Part shown: positions 16,374 through 25,613 of the stretch, piece by piece
How positions within the stretch are numbered: position 1 is the stretch's first letter
Layout: the number at the start of each line of letters is the position of its first letter
Source of the DNA: CAWAMD01 sp963783045
GTDB lineage: Bacteria > Actinomycetota > Nitriliruptoria > Nitriliruptorales > Nitriliruptoraceae
DNA length: 64,000 nt
NCBI GenBank assembly: GCA_963783045.1
Contig: CAWAMD010000005.1
Location: forward strand, 682,001 to 746,000
Direction: 5' to 3'
Made by a program: the position numbers and the translations under genes
The notes under the pieces: generated by a model
The model's database searches: none
The model's input: only the letters and a program-made list of their open reading frames with translations
Told to the model about the DNA's origin: nothing

Positions 16374-18035
16374 ATGAGCGTGTCCTCCGTGCTGTCGGAG
16401 ACGGTGCGTGTCGTTCTCGCCGACGACTCGGCGGATGCGCGGGTGCTGCTGCGTCGCCGCCTCACCGATGACGGCTGTCTCGTCGTCGGCGAGGCCGTCG
16501 ACGGCCAGGAGGTCGTGGATCTCGTCCTCGGCGGGCGCCCCGACCTCGTCGTGCTCGACGTGGCCATGCCGGTGCTCGACGGGCTGCAGGCGACGACCGC
16601 CATCCGGGCGTCCTCCCCCGAGACCCGGATCATCGTGATGTCGGCCTACTCCAGCGCGCGGATGTCGGAGCAGGCGCTCGCGGCCGGCGCGGACGCCTAC
16701 GTCGAGAAGGCGTCCGATGCTGGCGCGCTGCTCGAGCAGGTTCACCGGCTGGTGCCCGGGCGCGGCGAGCGCGGGGCAGCGACGACGGTGGAGCAGGCAG
16801 ATCACCGCGCCGGCGGCGCGCTCGACCGCACGGGGCGGGACGTGACGGCACGCGCCTCGGAAGCGCGGCGGTTGCCGGCCAGCGAGGAGGAGTTCCGCGC
16901 GGCGGTGTCCTCGATGCTGGACGGCTTCGCGATCCTCTCGGCCGTGCGTGACGGGCAGGGCCGGATCGTCGACTTCCGCTACACGGACATCAACGAGGAG
17001 GGTGCCGCGCTCAACCGTCGTCCGGTCGCCGACCACCTCGGTCGGTCGCTGCTCGAGCTGCTGCCGGCGGACGACGCCGCGGGGCTGATCGACACCTACG
17101 CCCGGGTCGTGGAGACGGGGGAACCCATCCTGCTGGACTCGCTCGCCTACGAGGACGCGCACGGCAGCCAACGGCTCGAGAGGGCGTTCGAGCTGCGGGC
17201 GGCACGGCTCGGGGACGGCATCGCCGTGGCGTGGCGCGACATCACCGACCGCAGGCGCAACGAGCAGGCGCAGGAGGCGCTCAACGAGCAGCTGCGCCAC
17301 GCGAACGAGAACCTCGAGCGGTTCGCCGGCGTCGCCTCGCACGACCTGCGGAGCCCGGCCTTGCTCGTGAGCGGGCTCGTCGAGACGTTCCTGCTGCGCA
17401 CGAACGCCACTCTCGACGCACGCGACCGGGAGCTCTTGGAGCGGGCCACGGAACAGGCACGGTCCATGGTCGGGCTCATCGACGACGTGCTGCTGTGGTC
17501 ACGTTCCGAGCATCCGACCGGGACGACACCGCGCTGCGACCTGTCCGCGGCGGCGGCCTCGACGCTCGAGGTGCTCGGGCCGCTGGTGGACGAGAGCGGC
17601 GCCCGGGTCACGGTGGGGCCGCTGCCGGTGGTCGGCCTCGATCCCGTCCCGGCGCAGCACCTGCTGCGCAACCTCATCGAGAACGCCTGTACGTACACGC
17701 GCGAGGGCGTCCCCGCCGTGGTGGATGTGACCGCCCGCCGCACCGCGCTCGGGTGGGAGGTGACGGTCGCCGACCAGGGCATGGGCGTTCAGGACGCCGA
17801 CCGTGAGCGGATCTTCGCCCCCTTCGAGCGGGCGGCGCCGGACAGGGTTCGGGGAACCGGTCTGGGGCTGTCCATCTGCCGACGAATGGTCGAGCGGGTG
17901 GGCGGTCGGATCCGCGTCGAGGCAAACCGGCCGTACGGCAGCCGCTTCATCGCGACCCTTCCCGCCGCACCGGAGGAGCCGGTCGATTCGGCTGAGGCGC
18001 CTCGTCGTCCACCCCCGCACCGCCACCCCGGGTGA
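16374..18035 (+). CDS. Receiver-PAS-histidine kinase hybrid
   Basis: The 553-residue signalling protein begins with a receiver domain (phosphoacceptor D62 in VLDVAMPVLDG), then a PAS-like sensor (about 165-290), a HisKA dimerisation domain with H323 in GVASHDLRSPALL, and a HATPase_c domain with NLIENACTYT, DQGMGV and GTGLGLSI. There is no membrane segment, so it is cytosolic. A receiver ahead of the kinase suggests it is itself controlled by another kinase. The ATG start is 124 bases from the divergent ProA-like gene. Its last 89 bases overlap the opposing YbhN-like gene. Confidence 0.9.
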   Translation: MSVSSVLSETVRVVLADDSADARVLLRRRLTDDGCLVVGEAVDGQEVVDLVLGGRPDLVVLDVAMPVLDGLQATTAIRASSPETRIIVMSAYSSARMSEQALAAGADAYVEKASDAGALLEQVHRLVPGRGERGAATTVEQADHRAGGALDRTGRDVTARASEARRLPASEEEFRAAVSSMLDGFAILSAVRDGQGRIVDFRYTDINEEGAALNRRPVADHLGRSLLELLPADDAAGLIDTYARVVETGEPILLDSLAYEDAHGSQRLERAFELRAARLGDGIAVAWRDITDRRRNEQAQEALNEQLRHANENLERFAGVASHDLRSPALLVSGLVETFLLRTNATLDARDRELLERATEQARSMVGLIDDVLLWSRSEHPTGTTPRCDLSAAAASTLEVLGPLVDESGARVTVGPLPVVGLDPVPAQHLLRNLIENACTYTREGVPAVVDVTARRTALGWEVTVADQGMGVQDADRERIFAPFERAAPDRVRGTGLGLSICRRMVERVGGRIRVEANRPYGSRFIATLPAAPEEPVDSAEAPRRPPPHRHPG

Positions 18036-19053
18036 CGGTCGGCAGCAGCACGAGCCCCACGCCGATCGGGAGCCAGTGGCTGACGAGGCGCCAGCCGAGC
18101 ACGGTCGCGGTCGCCGCGGAGCCCGGCGCACCGCTCGCGACCAACGCCCCGATCATCGCCGGCTCGACCACGCCGACCCCGCCAGGGGTCAACGGGAGGG
18201 CCGCGACGATCTGCGCGATGACGTAGGCCAGCAGGATCGCCGACAGCGGCGTGCCCGCACCGAGCGTGGCGGCGAGGACCGCCACGACCCCAACGTCGAG
18301 GAGCCAGTTCGCGGCGGCCCACACCGCGCTGCGGCCGAGGGCACGGTGGTCGGCCCCGAGCGCCCGGACCCCATCGACGCCGCGAAGCACCGCCGAGCGG
18401 ACGGCCGACGCGTCGAGCCGGTTGCGCAGCGGACCCCGCGCGATCCGTGCCACGGCGCCGGCGGCGATGTCCGCGAGGGCCTCCGGGTGGCGCAGCACGA
18501 CCGGCGCGAGCCCGACCCCGACCATGACGGCGCCGGCAGCGACGACCGCCGAGAGGGCGATCCCGCCGAGGTGGCCGGTGGCGAACGCCATGCCGACCCC
18601 GATCGGCAGCAGCGACGCCAGGACAGCCGAGGACAGCATGCCGGCGGTCGCCATCGAGGTCGTCGACGCCACCACGTCGAGCCCGTTGCGTCGGAAGGCA
18701 CTGACGACGACGGCGAGGGCGGTCGTCGTGCCCCCCGGCAACGTCCGACCGAGCGAGGTGCCGACGACGACGGCCCGCTGCACGAAACCGCGGGAGGCGC
18801 GCTGGCCGGCGCGACGCAGCACGGCCAGGACGAGCTCGCCGTAGGCCGCGAGGCTCGCGATCTCGAGCGTCACCACGACCGCCGGGAGCCACCACGTCGC
18901 CCGGGCCAGCGCCCGGCCGGTCGCCCGCAGCCCGGCGAGCTGCGGGAGCAGCAGGTGGACCCCGAGCGCCAGCGTGCCGATCTCGAGGGCGAGCTTCAGC
19001 AGCCGACGACCGGCCGCGGTGAGCCGACGGCGACGTGAGCGGTGCCGTGCCAC
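17947..19053 (-). CDS. YbhN/UPF0104 family integral membrane protein
   Basis: The 368-residue protein has many hydrophobic spans and the family motif LPLTPGGVGVVEPAM, seen in the lysylphosphatidylglycerol synthase transmembrane region (flippase-like) family. It lacks the C-terminal synthase domain, so its substrate is unknown. The start is a GTG at 19053 with AAGGAG nine bases upstream; the N-terminus is very basic. The C-terminus is soluble and overlaps the kinase gene on the other strand. Confidence 0.83.
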   Translation of the reverse strand: MARHRSRRRRLTAAGRRLLKLALEIGTLALGVHLLLPQLAGLRATGRALARATWWLPAVVVTLEIASLAAYGELVLAVLRRAGQRASRGFVQRAVVVGTSLGRTLPGGTTTALAVVVSAFRRNGLDVVASTTSMATAGMLSSAVLASLLPIGVGMAFATGHLGGIALSAVVAAGAVMVGVGLAPVVLRHPEALADIAAGAVARIARGPLRNRLDASAVRSAVLRGVDGVRALGADHRALGRSAVWAAANWLLDVGVVAVLAATLGAGTPLSAILLAYVIAQIVAALPLTPGGVGVVEPAMIGALVASGAPGSAATATVLGWRLVSHWLPIGVGLVLLPTVTRGGGAGVDDEAPQPNRPAPPVRREGSR

Positions 19054-19097
19054 GTCGCGTCACTCCTTCACGGACGTGCCGGCAGCGTGCCACCGCA

Positions 19098-19131
19098 GGA
19101 CGGTGGGAGCCTTGAATGGCCCCCACCGTCC
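19098..19131 (-). terminator. Terminator hairpin after the ScyD-like gene
   Basis: A perfect 10-bp stem (GGACGGTGGG and its complement) with an inner GCC/GGC pairing sits 18 bases past the stop of the ScyD-like gene. No T-run follows. Position and stability fit an intrinsic terminator. Confidence 0.6.
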
Positions 19132-19149
19132 GTCCGAGCCGGCGTCGGG

Positions 19150-21600
19150 CTACCCGGTGGCCGCCGCGCGGATCTGCTGCTCGACGTGTGCCGAGATGGC
19201 TGCCGTGCCGCCGAGCAGGTCGATGTCCGTGAACGGCGCGTGGTCGCTGATGAACTGCTGGCTCGGTCCACTCGCCGCGAGATCGGTCGGGTGGACGAGC
19301 AGCAGCACCCCGCCGTCGATGGCGACGGAGGGCCCGGCGGTCACGGCATCCGGCCAGTTCTCGCCGGTCGCCAGCCACAGCCGCGCCGGGTCGAGCCCGG
19401 CCACCATCGCGATCTGGACCACCTTGGCGGAGGTGTCGTACCGGTCCGCGCCGGCGATCCGGTCGACCTTGCCGACCACCTGGTCGATCTCGGACTGCAC
19501 GCCCGACGAGACCGCCTTCGTGCCGCCGACGATCGTGGCGCCGTTGAGACCCTGCAGTGCGCTACGGGTCGCCGGGGGCAACGTGTCGGTGGTCACGAGC
19601 AGGATCGGCAGGTGCTGGTGCGCGGCGAGCGCCGCCACGGACAGCACGTCCGGGAAGCCGCGGCGCGGGTCGGGGTCGGCTCCCTGGGCGATGTACGCGC
19701 CCGTCACCGGCTTGCCGGTCACCTCCGCCACCTTGGCCTTGATCGCGGCAGCCGTCTCGAAGCGGTTGCGCCCCGAGATACGGACCGTGTCCTGCACGCC
19801 CGTCTGGTCGACGATCGCCTGGACGGTCGCGCCACTGATGGCCTGGTCGCCACCGAGGATGTACGCGGTGGTGGCACCCAGCCGGTTGATCTCGTCCGCG
19901 GTACGCGGGTCGAGGGAGCCGGTGGGCGTCAGCAGGATCGGCGCCCCGGACGGCGGGTCGAGCGCGGCCGCCAGCACGGAGGCCGTCAGCGCGTCGGCGT
20001 AGGCGTCGGCACGGGCGACGAGCACCGAAGCCGACCCGCCCGGGTGGACCGCACGGGACGTGCGGACGGCCGTGGCGATGCGGTCGTTGCCGGCGACCCG
20101 ATCGGTCGCGCTCTCGGTGACGTTCACGGTGAGGGTCGCCGCCGCGCAGTGGTCGTCGGCGGTGCAGGCCCAGTACGTGACCCGGTCGGCACCGGTCTGG
20201 TGCGCGGCCGGCTGGTACACGAGCATCCCGTCGTCGCTGGTCGTGGCGCTGCCCTGGCCGCTGTCGACGATCTGTCCGACGGCAAGGCCGCCGGCCGGCT
20301 CGTCGTTGGCCAGCACGTCGGCGCTGACCTGCGCGTCCTCGGCGGTGGTCGCCGTGTCGTCGTGCAGGGAGACGAGCGCGGTCGCGCCGACGGCGTCGAC
20401 ACGCATGACGTTGCCGGTCTGTGCCGGGCTCGGTCCCTGGCCGGTGCAGACGCTGCAGTCGGTGATGTAGGCCATGCCGTCAGGCCCGAAGGCGATCCCG
20501 CCCGGCATGAACAGGTCGTCGAGGAGCAGCTCGCGCGTGTCGCCGCCGTCGCTGACGCGGTACAGGGCCCCGGACTCGTCGCTGAGCAGCCCGGCGTGGG
20601 AGATCTCGAGCACGTAGAGGTTGCCGTCCGGGCCCCAGGCGCTGTCGATCTCGTTCGTGAACCCCGAGGCGTACGGCGTGATCTGGCCGCCGTCGACGGT
20701 GAACACGGTCGCAGCACCGGTCTGGAACGGGAAGCCCGTCAGCTGGGTCACCGTGAACCCGCCGTTCGGGTTCGGGTTCACCGAGGTCGGCACCGGCTGG
20801 GCAGGCAGGTGGGTGCCCGGCGGCGCCTGCAGGAACGGCGGCGCGGCCACCATCACCGGTGGGAAGACCGCCACGGTGCTGATCGTGCCGCCGTCGATCT
20901 TCAGCAGGTCGTTGCCGCCCGCGTCCACCGCGTAGGTCGGCCCACCGGCCGTCGTGGGCGCGAGCACCGAGTAGGGGTTCGTGTCGAGCTCGCTGTCGGG
21001 GACGGTGCCGTCGTCCGGGTTGTTCGTGGCCTCGTAGTCACCGAGGTCGGCGAGCTTGGTCAGCCCCGAGCCGTCGGCGTTGGCCGTCCAGATGCTGGCG
21101 AAGTCGTCGCCGGGCGCGCCCGCCTGGGTGAGGCTGTCGCGCGCAGAGGGCGCACCGCCGAGGCCCACCGCGACGTACAGGGTGCCGTCCGCACCCACCG
21201 ACACGTCGTGCGGGCCCGTCGCGCCGGTCCCGGCGTCGGGCTGAGGCGTGTCCGGGTTGTCCGACTGTCCGGCGAGCGACGGAAGCTGCGTGACGACCCG
21301 GGTGGTGTCGTCCGCGGTCAGCCCGCTCGCCGAGGTGGCGTTGGCGACCTTCGTGATCGCCCCGGTCGGCCCGTAGCACGAGTCGCCACCCTCCTCGCCG
21401 GGGATGCAGGCGTCGGAGCTTCCCCCGATGCCCGCCTCGGCCACGTAGAGGGTGCTGCCCGAGAACGTGAGACCGCGCGGGTTGCGCAGCCCCGAGATGA
21501 CGATGTCCGGCGTGGCCGCGACCGCGCTGCTGCCGACCGGCAGCAGCCCCGCGAGCAGCGCCACGGCGCCGACGAGCGCCGATGAATGCCTGACGCGCAT
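19150..21600 (-). CDS. Secreted ScyD/ScyE-like protein with cell wall-binding repeats
   Basis: The 816-residue protein starts with a signal peptide (MRVRHSSALVGAVALLAGLLP, cleavage after AVA). Residues about 30-420 match the ScyD/ScyE beta-propeller family (NPRGLTFSG, GPHDVSVGADGTLYV, FPFQTGAATVFTV). A cadherin/Ig-like linker spans about 425-495. Three type-2 cell wall-binding repeats follow (starts near 498, 605 and 710, each with an R.AG.DR or RISGRNR motif), which would hold it on the wall. ATG at 21600 with GGGGAG upstream. Ligand and function are unknown. Confidence 0.88.
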   Translation of the reverse strand: MRVRHSSALVGAVALLAGLLPVGSSAVAATPDIVISGLRNPRGLTFSGSTLYVAEAGIGGSSDACIPGEEGGDSCYGPTGAITKVANATSASGLTADDTTRVVTQLPSLAGQSDNPDTPQPDAGTGATGPHDVSVGADGTLYVAVGLGGAPSARDSLTQAGAPGDDFASIWTANADGSGLTKLADLGDYEATNNPDDGTVPDSELDTNPYSVLAPTTAGGPTYAVDAGGNDLLKIDGGTISTVAVFPPVMVAAPPFLQAPPGTHLPAQPVPTSVNPNPNGGFTVTQLTGFPFQTGAATVFTVDGGQITPYASGFTNEIDSAWGPDGNLYVLEISHAGLLSDESGALYRVSDGGDTRELLLDDLFMPGGIAFGPDGMAYITDCSVCTGQGPSPAQTGNVMRVDAVGATALVSLHDDTATTAEDAQVSADVLANDEPAGGLAVGQIVDSGQGSATTSDDGMLVYQPAAHQTGADRVTYWACTADDHCAAATLTVNVTESATDRVAGNDRIATAVRTSRAVHPGGSASVLVARADAYADALTASVLAAALDPPSGAPILLTPTGSLDPRTADEINRLGATTAYILGGDQAISGATVQAIVDQTGVQDTVRISGRNRFETAAAIKAKVAEVTGKPVTGAYIAQGADPDPRRGFPDVLSVAALAAHQHLPILLVTTDTLPPATRSALQGLNGATIVGGTKAVSSGVQSEIDQVVGKVDRIAGADRYDTSAKVVQIAMVAGLDPARLWLATGENWPDAVTAGPSVAIDGGVLLLVHPTDLAASGPSQQFISDHAPFTDIDLLGGTAAISAHVEQQIRAAATG

Positions 21601-21779
21601 GTGCTCCCCTTCTTCCGTTCCCCGTTGATGCCGAATCCCGGCCCGTCAGCGGACGTTAGGCGTGGCGAACCTCACCTCGTCGGCACTTTGGCGCGGCGCT
21701 CCCGCCGTCATGCGGTGGGCGCGCACCAGCCGACCGCGCCTAGCATTCGGCTCACCGCGACCCGTGAGGAGGTCGACCC

Positions 21780-23405
21780 GTGCCGCCACCGGACGCGCAC
21801 CGTGCCCGTCGCGGACGGTCGAGGACAGCCCGCGATCCACTCTCCGCCGTCGCCCGGTGGGCGGCGACCGTGCGCCCCGAGGACGTGCCGACCGACGTGC
21901 TCGACCGCTGCCGCGCGCAGCGACGCTCGATCCTCGCTGCGATCGCGGCGGGCCGCGACGATCCCGCCGCCGAGCGGATCGTCGAGGTCGTGCGCGCGAC
22001 CGGTGGCCCCGGGCCCGCCCCGCTCGTCGGCACGGACCACCGCATGCGTGTCGAGGATGCCGTGCAGGCCGCCGCGGTCTGCTCCGTGGCCCTCGACGAC
22101 GACGACTACGCCGCCTTCGCCCATCCCGGGCACAGCGCCGTCCTCGTGCCGCTCCTGCTCGCCGCGGAGACCGGCAGCGACGGCACGGCGCAGATCGTCG
22201 CGCAGGTCGTCGCGAACGAGGTCGCCTGCCGGTTCGGCGGCGTCGCACTGCTCGGGCCCCAGAACGGTCAGCTGTGGACCTTCGTGCACGCGGTCGGCGG
22301 GGCGGTCGCCGCCGGGCGGCTCCTCGGTCTCGACACCGACCGGATGCGACATGCGCTCGCCCTGGCGCTCTCCCAGGCGCCCCGCGCGGTGGCCCCGGCG
22401 CTCGCCGGGCCGGACAGCAAGCTGCTGCTGGCGGCCGAGCCCGCCGTCGTCGGGCTGCGGGCGGCACGGTTCGCCGCGGCGGGCGTCTCCGGACCGCCGG
22501 ACGTGCTCGCCCACAGCGAAGGGTTCTGGTCGGCGTTCGCCACCGCGCCGCTGCACGGGATGCTGACCGGGCTCGGCCGCGGCTGGGCCACCCGCACGCT
22601 GTCGATCAAGGCGGTCCCCGGGTGCGCCTACGTCAGCGCGGCGATCGAGGCGCTCCACGTGCTCGGCCCACCGCCCGCGGACGAGGTCGCCCAGGTCGTC
22701 GTCGAGGCCGCGCTGCCGACCCTGCTCATGGACGCCCTGTCGGCACCGGCCGTCCGCCGGCGGCAGCCACCCACGCCCGTCGCCGTCACGTTCTCCACCG
22801 CCTGGTCCCTCGCCGTGGCGATCGAGGCGGGCTGGCACGGTCCCCAGGTGCTGCGGCCGGCATGGCTCGACGCGCACGCCGAGCGTCTGGCGGCGCTCGC
22901 CGGACGGGTCCAGGTCCGTCACGATCCCGCGCTGACCGCGGCGACGGCGGCCGCGTTCGCGACGGTCGTCCCGCCCCGGCGCCTGCTGCGCGAGGCCGGA
23001 CTGCGCGGCCTCCGGGACGCCCGCCGGGGCGCGATGGGCGCGGCCGGCGCGTCGCTCGCCCGTGACGCCGGCCGGACGGTGCTCCGGCTGCTGCGCCACC
23101 CGCCCGACGGGGTGGCCCGCGAGTGGTGGGACGGGGTGACCCGTCCGGTGGGCGACGGGCCCCCCGGCTTCTCCATGGTGCTGCCGGCGCGGGTGCAGGT
23201 CACCACGGTGGACGGCCGGCGGCACACGGCGGAGGTCGCCATCCCCGAGGGCGGCGCCGCCCATCCGCAGCGCCCGCCGGAGGCCGTGGCGCGCCGCAAG
23301 CTCCAGGCCGACGGCCCGGCACTGTGGGGCGAGCCCGGAACGGCGGCGCTCGACGCGGCCATCGAGCGTGACACCCCGGACCTCGCCGAGCTTTTCGGCC
23401 GCTGA
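21780..23405 (+). CDS. MmgE/PrpD family protein
   Basis: The 541-residue protein resembles the 2-methylcitrate dehydratase (PrpD) / MmgE / iminodisuccinate epimerase family, with the helical domain containing AVCSVALDDDDYAAFAHPGHSAVLVPLLLAAE and later KAVPGCAYVSAAIEAL. No prpB or prpC neighbours exist, so methylcitrate-cycle function is not supported. The GTG at 21780 has GAGGAGG seven bases upstream, and a TAGCAT -10-like hexamer lies about 40 bases before. It may be co-expressed with the monooxygenase that follows, although that gene has its own promoter candidate. Confidence 0.72.
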   Translation: MPPPDAHRARRGRSRTARDPLSAVARWAATVRPEDVPTDVLDRCRAQRRSILAAIAAGRDDPAAERIVEVVRATGGPGPAPLVGTDHRMRVEDAVQAAAVCSVALDDDDYAAFAHPGHSAVLVPLLLAAETGSDGTAQIVAQVVANEVACRFGGVALLGPQNGQLWTFVHAVGGAVAAGRLLGLDTDRMRHALALALSQAPRAVAPALAGPDSKLLLAAEPAVVGLRAARFAAAGVSGPPDVLAHSEGFWSAFATAPLHGMLTGLGRGWATRTLSIKAVPGCAYVSAAIEALHVLGPPPADEVAQVVVEAALPTLLMDALSAPAVRRRQPPTPVAVTFSTAWSLAVAIEAGWHGPQVLRPAWLDAHAERLAALAGRVQVRHDPALTAATAAAFATVVPPRRLLREAGLRGLRDARRGAMGAAGASLARDAGRTVLRLLRHPPDGVAREWWDGVTRPVGDGPPGFSMVLPARVQVTTVDGRRHTAEVAIPEGGAAHPQRPPEAVARRKLQADGPALWGEPGTAALDAAIERDTPDLAELFGR

Positions 23406-23454
23406 CCATGGTCGACGCGCCGGGTCGCGCTCGCGCAGGTCGGTCGCGCGTCGT

Positions 23455-23482
23455 TAGACTTCCCCTATTGAACGACGGTCAA
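23455..23482 (+). promoter_or_regulatory. Promoter and imperfect palindrome upstream of the monooxygenase
   Basis: A -10-like TAGACT (23455-23460) is followed by the imperfect 15-bp palindrome TTGAACGACGGTCAA (23468-23482), which would cover the transcription start. This is a typical operator position for a TetR-type repressor, and a TetR gene lies beyond the monooxygenase. Regulation is inferred, not shown. Confidence 0.45.
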
Positions 23483-23535
23483 CAGCGACTCGTCCACGGC
23501 CGTGGGCCGTGGGCCGCCGCACACCGGAGGGACCG

Positions 23536-25038
23536 ATGACTGCAGGGCAACCACGCGTGCTGATCGCCGGGAGCGGGTTCGCGGGGCTCGGGGCTGCGAT
23601 CAAGCTGCGCGAGGCCGGTTACGGCGACATCACCATCCTCGAGCGTGGCGACAGCGTCGGCGGGACCTGGCGCGACAACACCTACCCCGGCGCCGCCTGT
23701 GACATCCCGGCCCACCTCTACTCGTTCTCGTTCCACACGAAGCCCGACTGGTCGACGGCCTACCCGAAGCAGTCGGAGATCCGCGACTACCTCGAGGAGG
23801 TGGCCGACGAGTTCGCGCTCCGCGACCTCGTGGTATTCGGCGCCGAGATCGTCGACGCCCGCTTCGACGAGCACGACGCCACGTGGACGGTCCGGACCCG
23901 CGACGGACGCGCCTTCGTCGGTGACGTGCTCCTGGCCGCCGGCGGACCGCTCAGCGACCCGGCCTACCCGTCGCTGCCCGGGATGGACTCCTTCGCCGGG
24001 CAGGCCTTCCACTCCTCACGCTGGGACCACAACGTCGACCTGCGCGGGAGGCGGGTCGGCGTCATGGGAACCGGCGCGTCCTCCATCCAGATCGTGCCGA
24101 ACATCGCCGACCAGACGGACCAGCTCTGCGTGTTCCAGCGCACCGCCCCGTGGGTGATCCCCCAGTGGAACCGGCACTACTCGCGGCTCGAGAAGTGGCT
24201 GTTCGAGCACGTACCGGGCGTGAGGTGGCTGTTCCGCAAGCTCGTGTACTGGCAGAAGGAGCTCCGCTTCGCCGGGTTCAAGCGCAACAGCCCCGGCATG
24301 AGGCTCATGGAGCGCTACGCGCTGTGGCACATGGAGCGTCAGATCGACGACCCGGTCCTGCGCCAGAAGGTCACGCCGTCGTTCCGCATGGGGTGCAAGC
24401 GCATCCTGCTCTCCAACGACTGGTACCCGACGCTCGCTCGTCCGGACGTGGAGGTCGTCACCGACTCCGTCGCGGAGGTGACGCCGACCGGCGTCCGCAC
24501 GGCCTCGGGGCGTGACGTCGACCTCGACGTGCTGATCTACGCGACCGGGTTCACGGTCGGCGATCCCCTCGGCGACCTCGCGGTCACCGGCATCGACGGG
24601 CACACGATCGCCGACGCGTGGAAGGACGGGATCTCGGCCTACCTCGGGACGACGGTGCCGGGGTTCCCCAACCTCTTCATCCTGCTGGGACCGAACACGG
24701 GGCTCGGCCACAACTCGATGATCTTCATGATGGAGTCGCAGTACAACTACCTCGTGGACGCGATGGGGCTGCTCGCGCGGCCGGGCGTCGCGGCACTCGA
24801 CGTGCGGCAGGAGGCCCACGACCGGTTCGTCGCCGAGATGCGCGAGCGCACGCGTGAGACCGTGTGGGCGTCGGGCTGCAACAGCTGGTACCTCGCCGAG
24901 GACGGCACCAACTTCACGCTGTGGCCGAGCTGGACCTTCGAGTACTGGTGGCGCACCCGCGAGCTCGACCGCGATGCATACCGCATCATCCGTGAGGCGG
25001 ATCTGCCGGCTCGTCGTCACGTGGCCGCCTCCGCCTGA
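23536..25038 (+). CDS. Flavin-containing Baeyer-Villiger-type monooxygenase
   Basis: The 500-residue protein has two Rossmann motifs (GSGFAG, residues 12-17, for FAD; GTGASS for NADPH), the GGTWRDNTYPGAACD segment, and the Baeyer-Villiger fingerprint FAGQAFHSSRW at 153-163. Such enzymes insert oxygen next to ketones using NADPH and O2; the substrate is unknown. The ATG at 23536 is fixed by GGAGG with a five-base spacer. Its 3' end overlaps the convergent tetR gene by 53 bases. The adjacent hydrolase could act on an ester product, which is inference. Confidence 0.9.
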   Translation: MTAGQPRVLIAGSGFAGLGAAIKLREAGYGDITILERGDSVGGTWRDNTYPGAACDIPAHLYSFSFHTKPDWSTAYPKQSEIRDYLEEVADEFALRDLVVFGAEIVDARFDEHDATWTVRTRDGRAFVGDVLLAAGGPLSDPAYPSLPGMDSFAGQAFHSSRWDHNVDLRGRRVGVMGTGASSIQIVPNIADQTDQLCVFQRTAPWVIPQWNRHYSRLEKWLFEHVPGVRWLFRKLVYWQKELRFAGFKRNSPGMRLMERYALWHMERQIDDPVLRQKVTPSFRMGCKRILLSNDWYPTLARPDVEVVTDSVAEVTPTGVRTASGRDVDLDVLIYATGFTVGDPLGDLAVTGIDGHTIADAWKDGISAYLGTTVPGFPNLFILLGPNTGLGHNSMIFMMESQYNYLVDAMGLLARPGVAALDVRQEAHDRFVAEMRERTRETVWASGCNSWYLAEDGTNFTLWPSWTFEYWWRTRELDRDAYRIIREADLPARRHVAASA

Positions 25039-25606
25039 CCCCCTGGCGCTCGGAGAGCCCGAGCACCAGCGTGTCGACGAGCCACGAGAACAACGTCTCG
25101 AGGTCGAGGTCGAGCCCGAACCCGCCGGCGAGCTCGAGGCTGACGAACCCGTGGACCGCGCTGCGCAGCGTCCTCGTCGCGTGCAGCCGCTCGGCCTCGT
25201 CCATGGGGTAGCCACGCAACGTCGCCACGACCGTCGCCACGACGGCGGTGCCGAGGGCCTGGATCTCGGCGTCGGACCCCTCGCTCGTCCGCACGACCGC
25301 CGGGTAGAGCCCGGGATGCTCGTGCGCGAACGCCCGGTAGGCCCTCGCGACGGCGCGGACCGCGTCGGGCCCGGCCCGCCCGACGGCCGCGGCCTGGAGC
25401 CGCTCACCGAGCAGGGTCAGCGCCCGCAGGGTGAGCTCGCGACCCAGGTCGTCGAGGCCGTCGACGTGGTTGTACAGGGACGGCGCCCGCACGCCGAGGG
25501 CGGACGCGACCTGCGCCAGCGTCACGGCGTCGAGCCCATCGCGGTCGGCGATGATGGCGGCCGCGTCCACGACGCGCCCGCGGGTGAGTCCGGCGCGGGG
25601 TGCCAC
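24986..25606 (-). CDS. TetR family transcriptional regulator
   Basis: The 206-residue regulator has an N-terminal helix-turn-helix (VTLAQVASALGVRAPSLYNHV, about residues 28-48) and a C-terminal ligand domain of the WHG type. The GTG at 25606 lies seven bases after the stop of the hydrolase, so the two form an operon read from the palindrome at 26463. The frame is open further upstream inside the hydrolase, but homology starts here. It probably represses its own operon and possibly the monooxygenase. Confidence 0.87.
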   Translation of the reverse strand: MAPRAGLTRGRVVDAAAIIADRDGLDAVTLAQVASALGVRAPSLYNHVDGLDDLGRELTLRALTLLGERLQAAAVGRAGPDAVRAVARAYRAFAHEHPGLYPAVVRTSEGSDAEIQALGTAVVATVVATLRGYPMDEAERLHATRTLRSAVHGFVSLELAGGFGLDLDLETLFSWLVDTLVLGLSERQGVRRRRPRDDEPADPPHG

Positions 25607-25613
25607 CGCGGGC

